A stretch of 64,000 nucleotides of DNA from Rana temporaria (GCF_905171775.1 NC_053494.1:162534101-162598100), one strand, 5' to 3'. Positions 23,225-35,773 are shown, numbered from the stretch's first letter. Notes: generated by a model from the sequence alone, not told the origin. Translations and numbers: made by a program.

Positions 23225-23560
23225 TCAGCAGCCCAGGACTGATACCCTGCTTAGTGGTGTTACCCAGCTGGTAGTTAAGACCCATTGGCTGGGTTAGGCA
23301 GTGTGAGAACCCTGTGGATTTCTTGATCATTCTTTCTGTGAACACAAAGCTGCTCTGGCTCGCCAGAAAGTTCCAATTTTGTATCATCTGTCCAAAGGAT
23401 ATTCTCCCAGAGAAACTGCCAGCATCCATTTTAGCAAACTCCAGTCTAGCTTTTTGTGTCTGCTTTTATGAAACGGGGACTTCCTAGGTCTTCTACCATG
23501 GCCACTTTCACTCAGAAAGCAAATGATGGTGCAAATTGATATTGGTATACCTTGATCTTA
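23225..23560 (-). pseudogene. Tc1/mariner transposase fragment
   Basis: On the minus strand, starting near 23550, the frames read GHGRRPRKSP, then KKLDW, then WENILWTDDTKLEL, then CVHRKNDQE. In Tc1 transposases this covers the end of the second helix-turn-helix and the first catalytic aspartate (the WTDE-type motif, here WTDD). Reading needs frame changes, and stops are present. Both ends, the remaining catalytic residues and the terminal inverted repeats are missing, so it is a dead internal piece. It is a different Tc1 lineage from the three larger copies in the window. Confidence 0.75.
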
Positions 23561-24059
23561 AAGGTCAACCGAGGCCTATTTTAATGTTTTTATTGGTTCT
23601 TTCTAAACCATTCTGTTTATAGTTATGTTTAATCTGGGGCCAATTTTGCACTTGTGGCCATGTGCAGGGAGGTTGGCAGCAGTCTCATGAGCCTTAAAAT
23701 TCCTGAAAACAGCAAATGTAGTCACAGGGGTATGAGGCTCTCTGGAGATGGGTATGTAGCCTATACCATGCTTATCTATTACCTTCATTCTTCCCCCACC
23801 CCATATTACCCATTGCTAAATGAATCCCCAGGATTTTCCTCTCTTTTTATTAAATGGTTCTTCAAACATTTCAGTCAGAGAAGGACAAAGAGGAGTCCAC
23901 GTTCCTGGGCAAGAGAGGCGAAGCTTTGGGTACAAACTGGTAAAGGAGTCCAAATTTCTTTTAACAGTTTAATGGTGGAAAATGCAGAAATGGTCAGCCA
24001 TTAGATGCAATCCGTAGGGTGCCATCTTATATGCCTTAAGAGTTTGCCTCCACCCAAAT

Positions 24060-24170
24060 GAGACCCACTGGGACTCACCTACACATAGAGGAGAAGTAGT
24101 GCGTTTAACTTACACCTAGAGGAGGAGTAGTGGGTTTCACCTACACCTAGAGGAGAACAACTGCTTTTTT
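24060..24170. repeat. Short tandem repeat, about 34-bp unit, 3 copies
   Basis: Unit built on 'cacctacacctagaggagaag' with small changes. Non-coding. Confidence 0.7.
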
Positions 24171-24534
24171 AATTATTCTACATGTTGTTGCAACATACAA
24201 AATTAGCCAGAGTTCTGTAGTTTGTCAATCTGCTTGTTCCAGTTAGGAATAAGTGTGGCATAAAAGCAGGGACAAGCTTGCCAATCAGTCTTTCATCTCT
24301 TAACACCCTTTACCACGCCCATCTATAAGGCAGGGAAAAGGGGGAAGCTGCCGTGGGCCCCATCACAGTTGTGGGGCCTAAAGCAGCTTCCTCATACTTG
24401 CCAAATATCCCAGTTTAAATTCCCTTGTCCCTTGAAGTTTTAGTCCTGTGCGGTGTCCCAATATCTCAGTGTGAAGTTATGTTACTAATGCTGCCCAGCT
24501 CTGACCTATTGCCGTCTACCGATGACTCACCTGC

Positions 24535-24655
24535 AGACCCTGTGTTTACATGTAAATAACCTGCATTGATATGTAAATAGCAGCAGCATTAATATGTAAA
24601 TAGCCACCGACCGGTGGCATTGATATATAAATAGAGGCAGCATTCATATGTATTC
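24535..24655. repeat. Short tandem repeat with 'gcattgatatgtaaatag' unit
   Basis: About four degenerate copies of roughly 28-32 bases. No gene. Confidence 0.65.
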
Positions 24656-24934
24656 ACAATAAGGAGCACCACGACTATTGGACTTTTTATTTGAATTCAA
24701 TTCTATTTGAACTGAAATGTATTTTTTTTTTTATATATTTTTTGTTTTTTTCCAGACACTTTATAAGTTTGCTATTTAATATTGCATATTGGTTTATTTA
24801 TTTAAAGTGAGTTTTCTCACATGGGGTTTGAGTTTACAGCACTTTGTTTGTTTTTTGGAATAATAATATTGGGTTTAATATTATTAGGATTGGCGCAGAA
24901 ACACTTTTTGCTTTTAGTGAGGAGATGAGGTGCT

Positions 24935-25255
24935 GTAACCTTTAGCAACCAATCAGTGAGCAGTAATGATGTGCACTAACATCTTGAAATCAATCATTGA
25001 GCAGAAAGGATATGCAACAACCTCTAGCAACCAATCAGTGAGCAGTAATAATGTGCAGTAACCTCTAGCAACCAATTAGTGAGTGGTAAGGATGTCCAGT
25101 AACCTCTAGCAACCAGTCTGTGAGCAGTATTGATGTACAGTAACCTCTATCAACCAATCAACACGCAGAAGTCATGTGCTGTAACCTCTAGCAAATCATT
25201 AGTGTGCTGTAATGTGTGCTGTAACCTCTAGCAGACAGTCAGTGAGCTGGCAACC
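24935..25255. repeat. Minisatellite, about 41-bp unit, about 8 copies
   Basis: Unit approximately 'gtaacctctagcaaccaatcagtgagcagtaatgatgtgca', with the 'taacctctagcaa' core best kept. Copies differ by substitutions and small gaps, so the array is old. It carries repeated CCAAT words. Non-coding. Confidence 0.85.
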
Positions 25256-25259
25256 AAAC

Positions 25260-26590
25260 GCAATTTCTGCCTGATCTGATTGAGTAAACAGTTTTTGAGT
25301 CTAGCTGCTATTTATTGTATGTATCAGAGCAGGTGGAAAGCAAAATTACATGGAAGGGGGGCTCTAGAAAATGTTTGCACAGGGTCCAATCAATATTAAA
25401 GATGGCCCTGCTCTTGACATCACATAAGCCAGAAAATACAAAATGCACTTGCATAGACTTGAAAAATAGGGTGTATCTTGGACCCATAGTGTGAAATGCG
25501 CAAGTCATTATTGCACCAGCATATTACATTGTAAACGTTCCACATTTTCATGTGTTTTTTATTATTTGCATTTAATGTGGGTGTGAGTTTTAACTAAAAG
25601 CTTTACATCCATTCCCTAAATGAAGCACTAAATGCATTGTGAAAAGTACTCTACTCCCATATGTTCTATCATTTACATTTTAAGTATTTTTGCAATTTTG
25701 ACTTTGCATTTTCTTTTTCATCTTAACATGTTTATTCTCCACTGGTCTGTAGCAGCGATCTATTATATCAATTATATTTTCAGCATCCTTTTTTGTGTCT
25801 TAATTTCACTCCATTTCATTTTATGTTGTGATGGATCATTGGTTCTCAAAACAACATAATATTGATGTGCTGCCTTGTTTGCTGTTTTATAAACAATAGA
25901 GTATTTAATGGTTTGAAAAAATGCACACCTCGGAAAAGCAGAAGAGAAAGAATACAATGATGTGTCCACTTAAAAGAATATAGAGGGGCGCTTATGGCCA
26001 TTACTCACACTGCTGCATTCTTCACAGAAGAATAAAAGGCATTTGTGCGATTGCTGCCTGATATTTTTTATTCAACGCAAGAGGATCATCAGAGATAACC
26101 CAAATAAATTATAGATATAGCACAAATTATGTTATTTTTGGCAGCTGCGTACATTTTTATTGGGTTCTCCAGGGCTACCTTAAAGTGAAACTGTGCTTTG
26201 TCCATGCAGAGAATGCAACACAAAGCTGCATACACTTATTTTCTTTTTTTTTCTCTTCCTTGTAACTCCCTTATTTTGGAAGTGAACGCAAAGCACTGTG
26301 TAATTTGTTAGTGTCATACTTACATTGGACTATCGACTCTTGGTGTGACAGTGCTGATTGGGTCATATGGAGTGAGTCACAGGCTTCTTCATGACCAGAG
26401 GGACCAACTTTTTTCCCTTCAGCTCCTGCCACTAAACAGTTTGGGGAGTCATGAGTACATAACTACGATTCACACTACTATTCAGTTAAATGCAAGCTCT
26501 ACCTAACTTCATCCTTGTTGGTAAGGATGGCGCACAGCAAAAATGTATCCACTGACTGGTAGAATTACATAGGGCTTGGAATAGCAATTA
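25260..26590. other. Stretch without gene
   Basis: AT-rich, with no element ends or protein similarity recognised. Confidence 0.45.
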
Positions 26591-26669
26591 GTCTAGACCA
26601 GTGGTAAGGCATCTACTTGTGATGTAATTACAAGCTGGGGCTTGTCTATAGAGATCAATTAGTCTAAAT

Positions 26670-27180
26670 CAGTGGTTGACAACCTTTTGGACCTCACAGA
26701 CCAATAAGATGAATTATACACACAATGCTCTAGCTCTCTGATCCTCTCCCCCTGGATCACATGGCTGCCTTATACACATAATACTCTGGCTCTCTGCCCC
26801 CCCCCCCCAACACTCTGCATCACACTGTTGCCCTGCACAGACTCATCATTGGATCTCACCTACTTATCCAGCCATGCTGATATCGTGCTCCCTCCCACAG
26901 TCTGTGATCAGCGCTACCATTGGAAGTCCCCTCCTTCTTCACCTCCCTCACTCTGCACTACTTCTGGTGCCTCCCTTTGACTTCACAGGCGCCGGAACTA
27001 TAGAGGAGGCGTCAGGTATCCATGTGCATTGACTGTCAGCGTGCATTGAGAACAACACTGGAAACAAAATTTGGTGGTATACATGCATTACAATGTTGAT
27101 TTGTGGCAGAACCCTTGGGGACAACCACAATTTTCTCATGGACCATCAGTGGTCCACGGACCACTGGCTGGGGACCGCTG
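26670..27180. mobile_element. Non-autonomous hAT element
   Basis: Begins cagtggttgacaaccttttgg and ends gctggggaccgctg, weak inverted ends of the 'CAGNGG' type common in hAT elements. Flanking octamers are GTCTAAAT (26662) and GTCTAGAC (27181), a diverged duplication. It contains a C run near 26800 and no transposase. Confidence 0.65.
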
Positions 27181-27307
27181 GTCTAGACAATACTAAATCA
27201 TATATGGGGGTGGATATAAAGTTTAGATACAGTACTCCATCAGGTCCACTAGTGAGCTCCCCAACTGGCTGCCAGAAGACCAGTGGCTGGAAACTACTGG
27301 TCTAGAA

Positions 27308-27575
27308 TAGCGCTGGTCCCGACGTAAATTTGACTCGAACATCGGGCGTTCGTCTGTCCGCGAACAAACCAAACTTATAACGTGTTCACGGCAAATTTGA
27401 GTGCCATGAAGTGCCCCATAATGCACTTGCATATGAGCCTTTAAGATTAGCACTTTTGATTTTTCATGTTCGTGTTACATAGACTTTAAAAGGGTTCGAA
27501 TGTTCGCTCAAACTTTTTGCCTGTTCGCATGTTCTGGTGCGAATCGAACGGGGGGGGGTGTTCGGCTCTTCCCTA
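27308..27575. mobile_element. Non-autonomous hAT-like element
   Basis: Begins tagcgctggtcccgacg and ends gttcggctcttcccta. Flanked by GTCTAGAA (27300-27307) and GTCTAGAC (27576-27583), seven of eight matching. The interior is rich in 'gttcg/cgaac' words. No coding capacity. Confidence 0.65.
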
Positions 27576-27583
27576 GTCTAGAC

Positions 27584-27731
27584 CAGGGGTCTCCAGACTA
27601 TGGCCCTCCAGTTGTTCAGGAACTACAATTCCCATCATGCCTAGTCATGTCTGTGAATGTCAGAGTTTGACAATGCCTCATAGGACATGTAGTTCCACAA
27701 AAGCTGGAAGGCCGTAGTTTGGAGATCCCTG
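27584..27731. mobile_element. 148-bp hAT MITE with perfect 8-bp duplication
   Basis: Ends caggggtctccagactatgg and the inverse tagtttggagatccctg, flanked by perfect GTCTAGAC copies (27576-27583, 27732-27739). Contains 'aactacaattcccatcatgc'. Too short to code for anything. Confidence 0.85.
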
Positions 27732-28146
27732 GTCTAGACAATACTAAATCATATATGGGGGAGGTGGATACAAAGTTTAGATACACTTCCCCATCAGGTC
27801 TTTTGGTGAGCTCCCCAACTGGCTGCCATGCCCTTTCAATAACCCTGTCGTTAGCAGTTTTTTAACTGACAATATTAACTAAGGTGGGCATTATATAAAT
27901 GAATGCCAATAATAATAGTATTTCTAAATTTCCAGACAGGAATTTTATCAAAACAGCTAAATACGAAGCTTAAACAGAAATTAGTACACTATCTCACCAA
28001 TCAAAAGATTCAGAATTCCAGTTTTGTGATACAGGTACAGATGCTAAAAGCAACAAACAAAGATCTGTCACTTATATTTTAATATAATGGAAAGTGAATA
28101 AATTAAATAGGATCTATCACTTTTTCTATTTTGTCAGCAAACTCCC

Positions 28147-28874
28147 AGGGCCAGATTCACAAAAGAGATACGACGGCGTATCTCCTGATACGCCGTCGTA
28201 TCTCTGTGATCCGCCCGTCCTAACTATGCGGCTGATTCATAGAATCAGTTACGCATAGATAGCCCTAAGATCCGACAGGTGTAATTGACTTACACCGTCG
28301 GATCTTAGGATGCAATTCTAGGCCGGCCGCTAGGTGGCGATTCCATTGCGGTCAGCGTAGAATATGCAAATGACTAGTTACGGTGAGCCACGAAGATACG
28401 CGCGTTCGTCGCAATCTCGTACGTCGTCGCTAGTCGGTTTTTCCCGTCGCAAAGTTAGGCCTGCTTTAACATGGCTTATCTTTAGAACAGCCATGTTAAA
28501 GTATGGCCGTCGTTCCCGCGTTGAATTTCAATTTTTTTTTTTGCGTAAGACGTCCGGGAATACGAAACGCCGTAACGCACGTCGCCGTTCAAAAAAAACG
28601 TTGGGGCGCCGTAATTTCGCGCAAAGCACGTCGGGAAATTTTAACACGGAGCATGCGCAGAATGTTCGGCGCGGGAACGCGCCTAATTTAAATGGTGCCC
28701 GCCCCATTTGAATTAGGCGGGCTTGCGCCGAGCGGATTTCCGTTACACCGCTGCAAGTTTACAGGTAAGAGCTTTGTGAATCAGGCACTTACGCTGTAAA
28801 CATGCGGCGGTGTAACGTAAATGGGATACGTTACGCCGCCGCGGAGTAACGTAATTCTACCTGAATCTGGCCCT
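28147..28874. mobile_element. Palindromic CpG-rich MITE ('agggccagattca' ends)
   Basis: Ends agggccagattcacaaaag and the inverse cctgaatctggccct. The first 60 bases contain a near-perfect palindrome around 'gatacgacggcgtatctcc'. High CpG throughout. The same family is present at 38895-39633 and, truncated, at 54120-54490. The 115-codon frame at 28364-28711 reads through repeat sequence and is not a gene. Confidence 0.75.
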
Positions 28875-28879
28875 TAGTG

Positions 28880-31395
28880 TGTGATTATGCAACACTAACC
28901 CTCCCTCTCAAAATCTAGTTATAAAACAAATAAAAAATGTTTTTTTTTTTACATATATAAACATATATCTTTTATTTTTATTTAGTGTTACATGTTGTAG
29001 CCATTTAGAAGAAGTGGAATATCTTGACTAAGGATAAAAAGGAAAAGTTGGAACATATGATTGTCTGCAGGTTGGAGTATGCTATAGTATCTACAAAGAT
29101 AACAGGAGTTGCTGAAATCATTGGCATATTATACTGTATAATGTTTCTGCACCTTCATTTTACCCTCTTCCCGCCCAGCTACTTTTAGCAGTGTTTCCTG
29201 CAGGGAAGGAGCTGTTTGCAAAGTGTCACAGGTGACAGATTTACCATCTAACATACTTCTTTTTTCCTGACTAAACTTTAATACCTATAAACAATATATC
29301 CTAACAAGAACAGTTTTCTTGTCTTTTTTTGATTAAATATTTTTTAATAACTATTTAAGAAGAACTATTTGATTAAAGAATAACTATATATGAGACACAC
29401 TGAGTCCTTATTGGATCTGAAGTAGTTCTGCCAATTTAACTTAAAGGCATATTTCAACTTTTGAAATAAAAAGATTTAAATGCACCCATAACAAAATAAA
29501 AAATGTAATTCAATAACAATTAGCACTAAAGCTGACAGAGCATTGAAACCATGATTAGCCTGCATTGAAGCCTGCAGAGCATTGTAATCATGATCAGTGC
29601 ATCATAGGTGCAATATACAGAGTATACAAGCTCTCCCCCAGGCACCTTCTGTTATGGGGCTGCAGAAAGTAAAAACACTGAACTACAAGTGTGGTGATGT
29701 CAATGCCCTTACCCTTGATTTGGATCTAATCTGCAAGTCCCTCTGCAGCAATTGCACATAGGACTTGTAGTTTTAACATCCACTGATTCCTGTGAATGGG
29801 TGAAATGACTGCGTAGGTGGAGCTCTGTGTTAAATTCATTGACACTGCCGTAATTTCAAAGGACAACAGGATACTTCAGGGGAAAGAACTCTGCAATTCT
29901 GTTAGGTGAGGGGTTTTTTGAGGGTAAGGGGCTGTAGAATGTGACCATACTTTTTGCAGCCACTATGGTTGGACCTTCAGCTTCAGTTACAGAGCTACAG
30001 AATGTGTCAATTGGACTACTAGTGCAGTCACTTCACTACGCATGTGTAGACAGGACTCTTATTTTCACAAACTCCTGTGAACCAATTTCACATAGGAACT
30101 GCCATGGATAAGAACCCTTGCCTCCTGTAAAGGAAGGAAGGAGGGCAGTTTGAGGGTAGGGGGGTGCAGACACTGACCATGTTTCATGTTACACCCTAAA
30201 TATTCATATAACACAAAACATTATCAGAAAAATTTATTTAGCCATTAAATGCAACTAGGATAAGTATCTTAATTTGACCTGAATTCAAAATGTTTATCAC
30301 TGGGGCTTTTTGCCATATGAGATGACCCTATCAGTATGTTACTGCTCCTTCACTGGCCAATAACAGTTGGGGGAAAGAAGGTGACCTAGCTGTGCAGCTT
30401 AACTTCAGCAGAGAAGAGTCAGGTCTCGAAGCTGGCTATGCTGTAACACAGGGCTAAATCCTTTGGCTTAAGGACAGAAATCCGAAACCTTTAGCAGATA
30501 AAACAGCTTCATTATACTTATTTCAACTGAGTATTTAGGTTTTTGCCTGGAGTTTTGCTTTAAACAACATCTCCTTAAAATGGAACAGCTATTCTTTACT
30601 GTTATAGAAATGGTGAGGAATCCAACTGTGTGTCCAAAGAGCACTAATCATAAAGTATAATTGGAAAAGAAACACAGTGTGCAATGCTTCATAAACTACA
30701 TTTTCATTTAATTCCAGAATGAACTGTAGCAAACTGCCCATCTCCATGAAATTTACATTACATTTTTTCCTTGCTCAACATCTATTTTTTTCACTGTTTG
30801 CATAAAATCCGAGTCTTATGTCTACAGCTGTTCATACACTATTCAGGGCTGATCCAAGGGTGATGTCTCAGTACCTGGATTTTGGCAGGACCTTTCTAAA
30901 ACATGCCTCGTTGTTGCAATATTTTTATGTAAGTATCTCAAATAAACAGAGTCAGACAACCAAACTGGAAATCAGTTCTGCTTCAATTGAGGTCAGTATA
31001 TGATTTGCATTACTTGCCTTTGTAATCATGCATAGCGTTGGCTGCTGCTGCCAGCCTTGTTTCAGAAATATAATTTGCTTTCTAGTCATTTGTATTCTCA
31101 CGATTTTGCTGATTGTTTGGCAAGCTGTTTTCTATTTTTTAAGAAATAAAACAATGGCATAGAAAAATTCACATGCTGTAAAATCTGCCCTTGAATCTGA
31201 CTTTTTAGAGAATTTCAGAATAGGGTTTAATAGTAATATAAACCTGTACTATCATAAAAAAAAAAGTGTTTAATGTTGATATTATTGGTGCCATGAAAAA
31301 AAAAGTTAATACAGTACATATACAACACAAAAGGTTTTTTCCATGTCTAAATTTTGTTTTTGGATGTAAAAAAATAAAATGATTTTCAATAAAGT
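28880..31395. other. Stretch without gene
   Basis: No element ends, arrays or protein similarity recognised. Short homopolymers occur near 28940 and 31260. Confidence 0.45.
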
Positions 31396-31399
31396 TTTG

Positions 31400-32285
31400 A
31401 TGTAACAGGACGATTCAATAGTGACACCTCCCTTAAAATAAATTCCATGAATGACTTTGACCTATGGGTAAGCTTATAATAAAGCTTACCTATAGGTACA
31501 GTAAACATCTCCTTAAAGCGGAGCTCCACCCTAAAGTGGAACTCCCGCTGATCGGAACCCTCCCCCCTCCGGTGTCACATTTAACACCTTTCGGGGGGAG
31601 GGGGGTGCAGATACCTGTCTAAAGACAGGTATTTGCCCCCACTTTCGGCCACACAGTCTCGGGTAAACTGCGGGCATGACGTCACCTCCCCCCCCCCCGT
31701 TGTGTTCTGGGAACACTCGGCTCCCAGAACAAATCGGGCACCGTAGGGAACCGGGCAGTGACCACTTCCTGGTTACCTCACAGAGGATGGCGGGGGGGCA
31801 GCAGAGTGACGAGCGATCGCTCGTCCTCTGCTGCGGATGTCGCTGGACTCCAGGACAGGTAAGTGTCCTAATATTAAAAGTCAGCAGCTGCAATATTTTT
31901 TTTTTTTCAGCGTACATCCGCTTTAAAATTCACCGTTTAGGAGATATTTACTTTTGATGCAGCCAGTGACATCAACAGCACATGCACTCTGAAGGATTGG
32001 CATACTGTACCGTTCCTTCAGATTCCTGTGCCATGAACAGCAGCTCCCACGCATGCGCGGTAGTGAAATCATCGCAGCTCCGGACACTCACAAAGCTGGA
32101 GTTCACAAACCCGGAAGCAAGACCGGGTGATGATGGAAGTGCTTTCAGTTGTGACAGTGCACTGCTGGATGGCTTTGTTCTGAGGCAAGTTTCACATAAA
32201 AGTATGCAATTCATACTAACAAATTATGGTTTTACCCTGCAGGATTAAAAAAAACAAATGAGGGGTTTACTACCACTTTAATTAG
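31400..32285. repeat. Dispersed repeat split by a TTAA element
   Basis: Left part 31400-31513 (gcttacctataggtacagtaaacatctcc), right part 31927-32285 (ccgtttaggagatattt to tttactaccacttta). 'aacatctcc' and 'ggagatatt' show the two sides form a palindromic region into which the TTAA element jumped. The end at 32.28 kb matches the start of the repeat at 11471 in inverse. Confidence 0.55.
31514..31926. mobile_element. TTAA element ('aaagcggagctcc' end)
   Basis: Starts TTAAagcggagctccaccc and ends acatccgctTTAA. A second, right-truncated copy follows 11846. It contains C and G runs and the hairpin 'gcgatcgctcgtcctctgc'. Non-coding; piggyBac-type by its TTAA target (inference). Confidence 0.7.
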
Positions 32286-32864
32286 AGTGAGCTGCAATTA
32301 GCTATTGGAGAAACCAACCTAGGAATTCAAAAACAGACTGACACTAAACAGGGAGACGGGAGATGGTCTTTTAGGCACAGTGTCTGCCCAATGGTTCTGG
32401 TGATATTTTTGTTTTGGGATTAACCAGAAAATGGGTTTGGTGCAGTTGTTGATGTCAGGAATTATGAGTAAACTTTTAACCATAGGTGCTGCAAAATACT
32501 TGGGGCTTCTGTATATTGCATGTTACCTCCTGTAATTAATGCAGTGCTCAGGTCTAAGAGGTGACATCATAAGCCTTGTGTAAGCTCAGACACCATCTGA
32601 CATAGTGCTCACACAAGTTTGGGACTACAGAGGACCATGGTGGTGGTGGAGTCCATTTAATGTAAGTATAAGTGACATAAGCTTTAATGCTCAGATAGCT
32701 TATAGGTTTTAGGGTATTGAGTTTAAAGAAAACCTGTCATAAGAGAAAAAAAATTTGACTCTTTTTTGTCTTCCCTGTTCTGCATTTTTTTTTTTTCTTC
32801 AGTAATTCAGGAAGTATTAAAACCAGTGGCCCATCATTGATTTGGTGTGTTTAGCAATTTTAGA

Positions 32865-33588
32865 AGAGGACGAGCTGAATACCCGGCGTTGCCCGGTCTT
32901 CCTATCTTAACCTTTTGGGGAGGAAAATCATAGTAATATAAATATACCCATCTTTTATATAAGGGTGTAGGTAAGGGTTAATTTAACTGTCATATATTTT
33001 TATTTGGCATATAAGTAATATGTGTACCAGGTATTATTGAAATATCTCCAGGCGTACAGAAGTTATGTGGGAACATACATTTCCCATTGATTTGCATGGG
33101 ACTTTAAACAAAAACCCCGACCCTCACAAATGGGGGTAGTTAAGGGATAAATTAACTATCCTATAGTTTAAGTGGACATATAAGTAACATGTGACCAAGT
33201 GTTATCGAAATATCTACAGCCGTTTGGAAGTTATGAAGTAACATGTATTTCCCATAGAGTTGAATGGGACTTTAAAGGAAAACCCCGACCATGGAAAATG
33301 GGGGTGGGTAAGGGTTAAACCACCTATCCTATGTTTGTTGCTGACATATAAGTAACATGTGTGCCAAGTTTCATGTTAATATCTTTAGCCGTTTGGACGT
33401 GATGCTGGAACATGAAGTAACATGTATTTCCCATAGAGTTGAATGGGACTTTAAAGAAAAGCCCCGACCATGGCAAATGGGGGTGGGTAAGGGTTAAACC
33501 ACCTATCCTATGTTTGTTGCTGACATATAAGTAACATGTGTGCCAAGTTTCATGTTAATATCTTTAGCCGTTTGGACGTGATGCTGGA

Positions 33589-33620
<32 letters not shown>

Positions 33621-33650
33621 GTTGAGTTTTATATATATAGATTAGTACAG
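32865..33650. repeat. Repeat element with 168-179-bp internal tandem units and CA tail
   Basis: Opens with 'tacccggcgttgcccgg', followed by about three and a half tandem units. The units share 'cccatagagttgaatgggac', 'taaaccacctatcctatg' and 'gtttcatgttaatatc' words; unit starts near 33083, 33251 and 33430. It closes with acatacat/cacaca microsatellite and 'gttgagttttatatatatag'. I recognise this as a widespread kind of dispersed element but cannot name its class. No protein. Confidence 0.7.
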
Positions 33651-34191
33651 GCCACCTATATATTTCTTTCATGACAGGGTTAATTGAAGGCTTACTTTAA
33701 AAGTTGTTTTGGGGATTACATTAAAGGTTATATTTTAGTGTAATGGTGAAGATTAATGTTTCATTTTGGTGGGGTAGGTTAGGTGTTAAAATTAACCTGT
33801 GGCTCAGTACTGCTCTGAGATGGGGAGCAGGTTGAGCTGAGCTGCTGAGGAATGATCGGAACGACTTCAGTGTATTTGTTCTGAAATTGGAGGAAGAATA
33901 GCTCCACACTTTGTGCAGCTATTCAGGTCAGTGGGGGCTTGTTTTAAAGCTCATTTACTGCTTGTTAGGAATATGTAAATACTTCAATGACCATAGCATG
34001 GCCACAGGTTCACTAAGGGGAGAGCCAGATTACATTAAACAGGTTAACTTACCTTACTGAGTGCTAAGATATCATGACAATCCTTCCTTTTCCATGTATT
34101 TCATGATACAGTAGTGATAAATTAAACTAATGATGGTATTGTAGTAAAAAGCAAGGTCCCTCTAAAACATCTGGGCTCATATAATACTATA
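33651..34191. other. Stretch without gene
   Basis: Unremarkable sequence up to the TA target of the next Tc1 element. Confidence 0.5.
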
Positions 34192-34193
34192 TA

Positions 34194-35771
34194 CAGTGGG
34201 GATCGAAAGTTTGGGCACCCCAGGTAAAAATTTGTATTAATGTGCATAACGAAGCCAAGGAAAGATGGAAAAATCTCCAAAAGGCATCAACTTACAGATT
34301 AGACTTCTTATAATATGTCAAAACAAGTTAGATTGTATTTCCATCATTTACACTTCAAAATTACAGAAAACAAAAAAATGGTGTCTGCAAAAGTTTGGGC
34401 ACCCTGCAGAATTTATAGCATGCACTGCCCCCTTTGCAAAGCTGAGACCTGCCAGTGTCATGGATTGTTCTCAATCATCATCTGGGAAGACCAGGTGATG
34501 TCAATCTCAAAGGTTTTAAATGCCCAGACTCATCTGACCTTGCCCCAACAATCAGCACCATGGGTTCTTCTAAGCAGTTGTCTAGAAAACTGAAACTGAA
34601 AATAGTTGACGCTCACAAAGCTGGAGAAGGCTATAAGAAGATGTCAATATCCTCTGTTTGGAATGTAATTAAGAAATGGCAGTCATCAGGAACAGTGGAA
34701 GTTAAAGCAAGATCTGGAAGACCAAGAAAAATATCAGACAGAACAGCTCGCAGGATTGTGTAAAAAGCAATTCATAACCCATGTTTGACTGCACAATCCC
34801 TCCAGAAAGATCTGGCAGACCCTGGAGTTGTGGTACACTTTTCCACTATAAAGAGATACTTGTACAAATATGGTCTTCATGGACGAGTCATCAGAAGAAA
34901 ACCTCTTCTACGTCCTCACCACATAAATCAGCGTGTGAACTTTGCAAATGAACATATAGACAAGCCTGTTGCATTTTGAAAACAAGTTCTGTGGACCGAT
35001 GAGGTTAAAATATAACTTTTTGGCTGGAATGAGCAAAGGTACGTTTGGAGAAGAAAGGGCACAGAATTTAATGAAAAGAACCTCTGTCAAACTGTTAAGC
35101 ATGGGGGTGGATCAATCATGCTTTGGGGTTGTATTGAAGCCAGTGGCACAGGGAACATTTCACGGGTAGAAGGAAAAATGGATTCAATAAAATTTCAGCA
35201 AATTTTGGATAGTAACTTGATGCCATCTGTGAAAAAGCTGAAGTTAAAGAGAGGATGGCTTCTACAAATGGATAATGATCCTAAACACACCTCAAAATCC
35301 ACGGGGGATTACATCAAGAGGCGTAAACTGAAGGTTTTGCCATGGCCTTCACAATCTCCTGACCTCAACATAATTGAAATCTATGGATTGATCTTAAAAG
35401 AGCAGTGCGTGACAGACAGCCCACAAAAACTGGAAGACTTTTGTAAGGAAAATGGGCAAAGATACCTCAAACAAGAATTGAAAGACTCTTGGCTGGCTAC
35501 ACAAAGCATATACAAGCTGTGATACTTGCCAAAGGGGGCAGAACAAGATATTAACTCTGCAGGGTGCCCAAACTTTTGCAGACGCCATTTTTTTGTTTTC
35601 TGTAATTTTGAAATTGTAAATGGAAATAAAATCGAACTTTTTTTGACATATTATAAGAATGTCTAATCTTTAATTTGATGCCTTTTGGAGATTTTTCCAT
35701 CTTTCCTTGGCTTCGTTATGCACATTAATACAAATTTTTACCTGGGGTGCCCAAACTTTGGATCCCCACTG
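34194..35771 (+). mobile_element. Complete Tc1/mariner element (dead), 1578 bp
   Basis: Flanked by TA (34192-34193, 35772-35773). Terminal inverted repeats start cagtggggatcgaaagtttg and end caaactttggatccccactg. They extend inward about 120 bases at each end, with an inner 'gtttgggcaccctgcaga' / 'ctgcagggtgcccaaac' pair as in elements with double transposase sites. One transposase gene lies between them on the plus strand. Both ends are intact, so it could still be moved by a matching transposase made elsewhere. Confidence 0.93.
34560..35522 (+). pseudogene. Tc1-family transposase pseudogene
   Basis: DDE transposase of the Tc1/mariner superfamily, which cuts and pastes its own element at TA sites. 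The ATG at 34560 opens a frame that holds to 35522 without a shift. It is broken by three in-frame stops (34761, 34977 and about 35010). Recognisable in order: N-terminal helix-turn-helix (SRKLKLKIVDAHKAGEG) with a short internal deletion before ISSVWNVIKKW; a GRPRK linker; second DNA-binding domain (TAQSLQKDLADPG); first catalytic Asp in LWTDE; HGGGSIMLWGC; second Asp in LQMDND; Glu in DLNIIE, 34 residues later (DD34E). Length is near the usual 340 codons. Some changes (IEIYGLI for the usual IENLW type) add to the decay. Confidence 0.92.
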
Positions 35772-35773
35772 TA

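Larger units (their letters stand above)
26591..27860. repeat. Cluster of hAT insertions at GTCTAGAC-like sites, with a local duplication
   Basis: The octamer GTCTAGAC (or one to three changes) occurs at 26591, 26662, 27181, 27300, 27576 and 27732, each at the border of an element-like segment. Single-copy sequence beginning 'gtctagacaatactaaatca' occurs at both 27181-27285 and 27732-27830, so part of the locus is also duplicated. No gene. Confidence 0.8.

Noticed and set aside
28364..28711. 115-codon Arg-rich open frame
   Set aside because: Sits inside a CpG-rich palindromic MITE family with two other copies in the window that do not preserve the frame.
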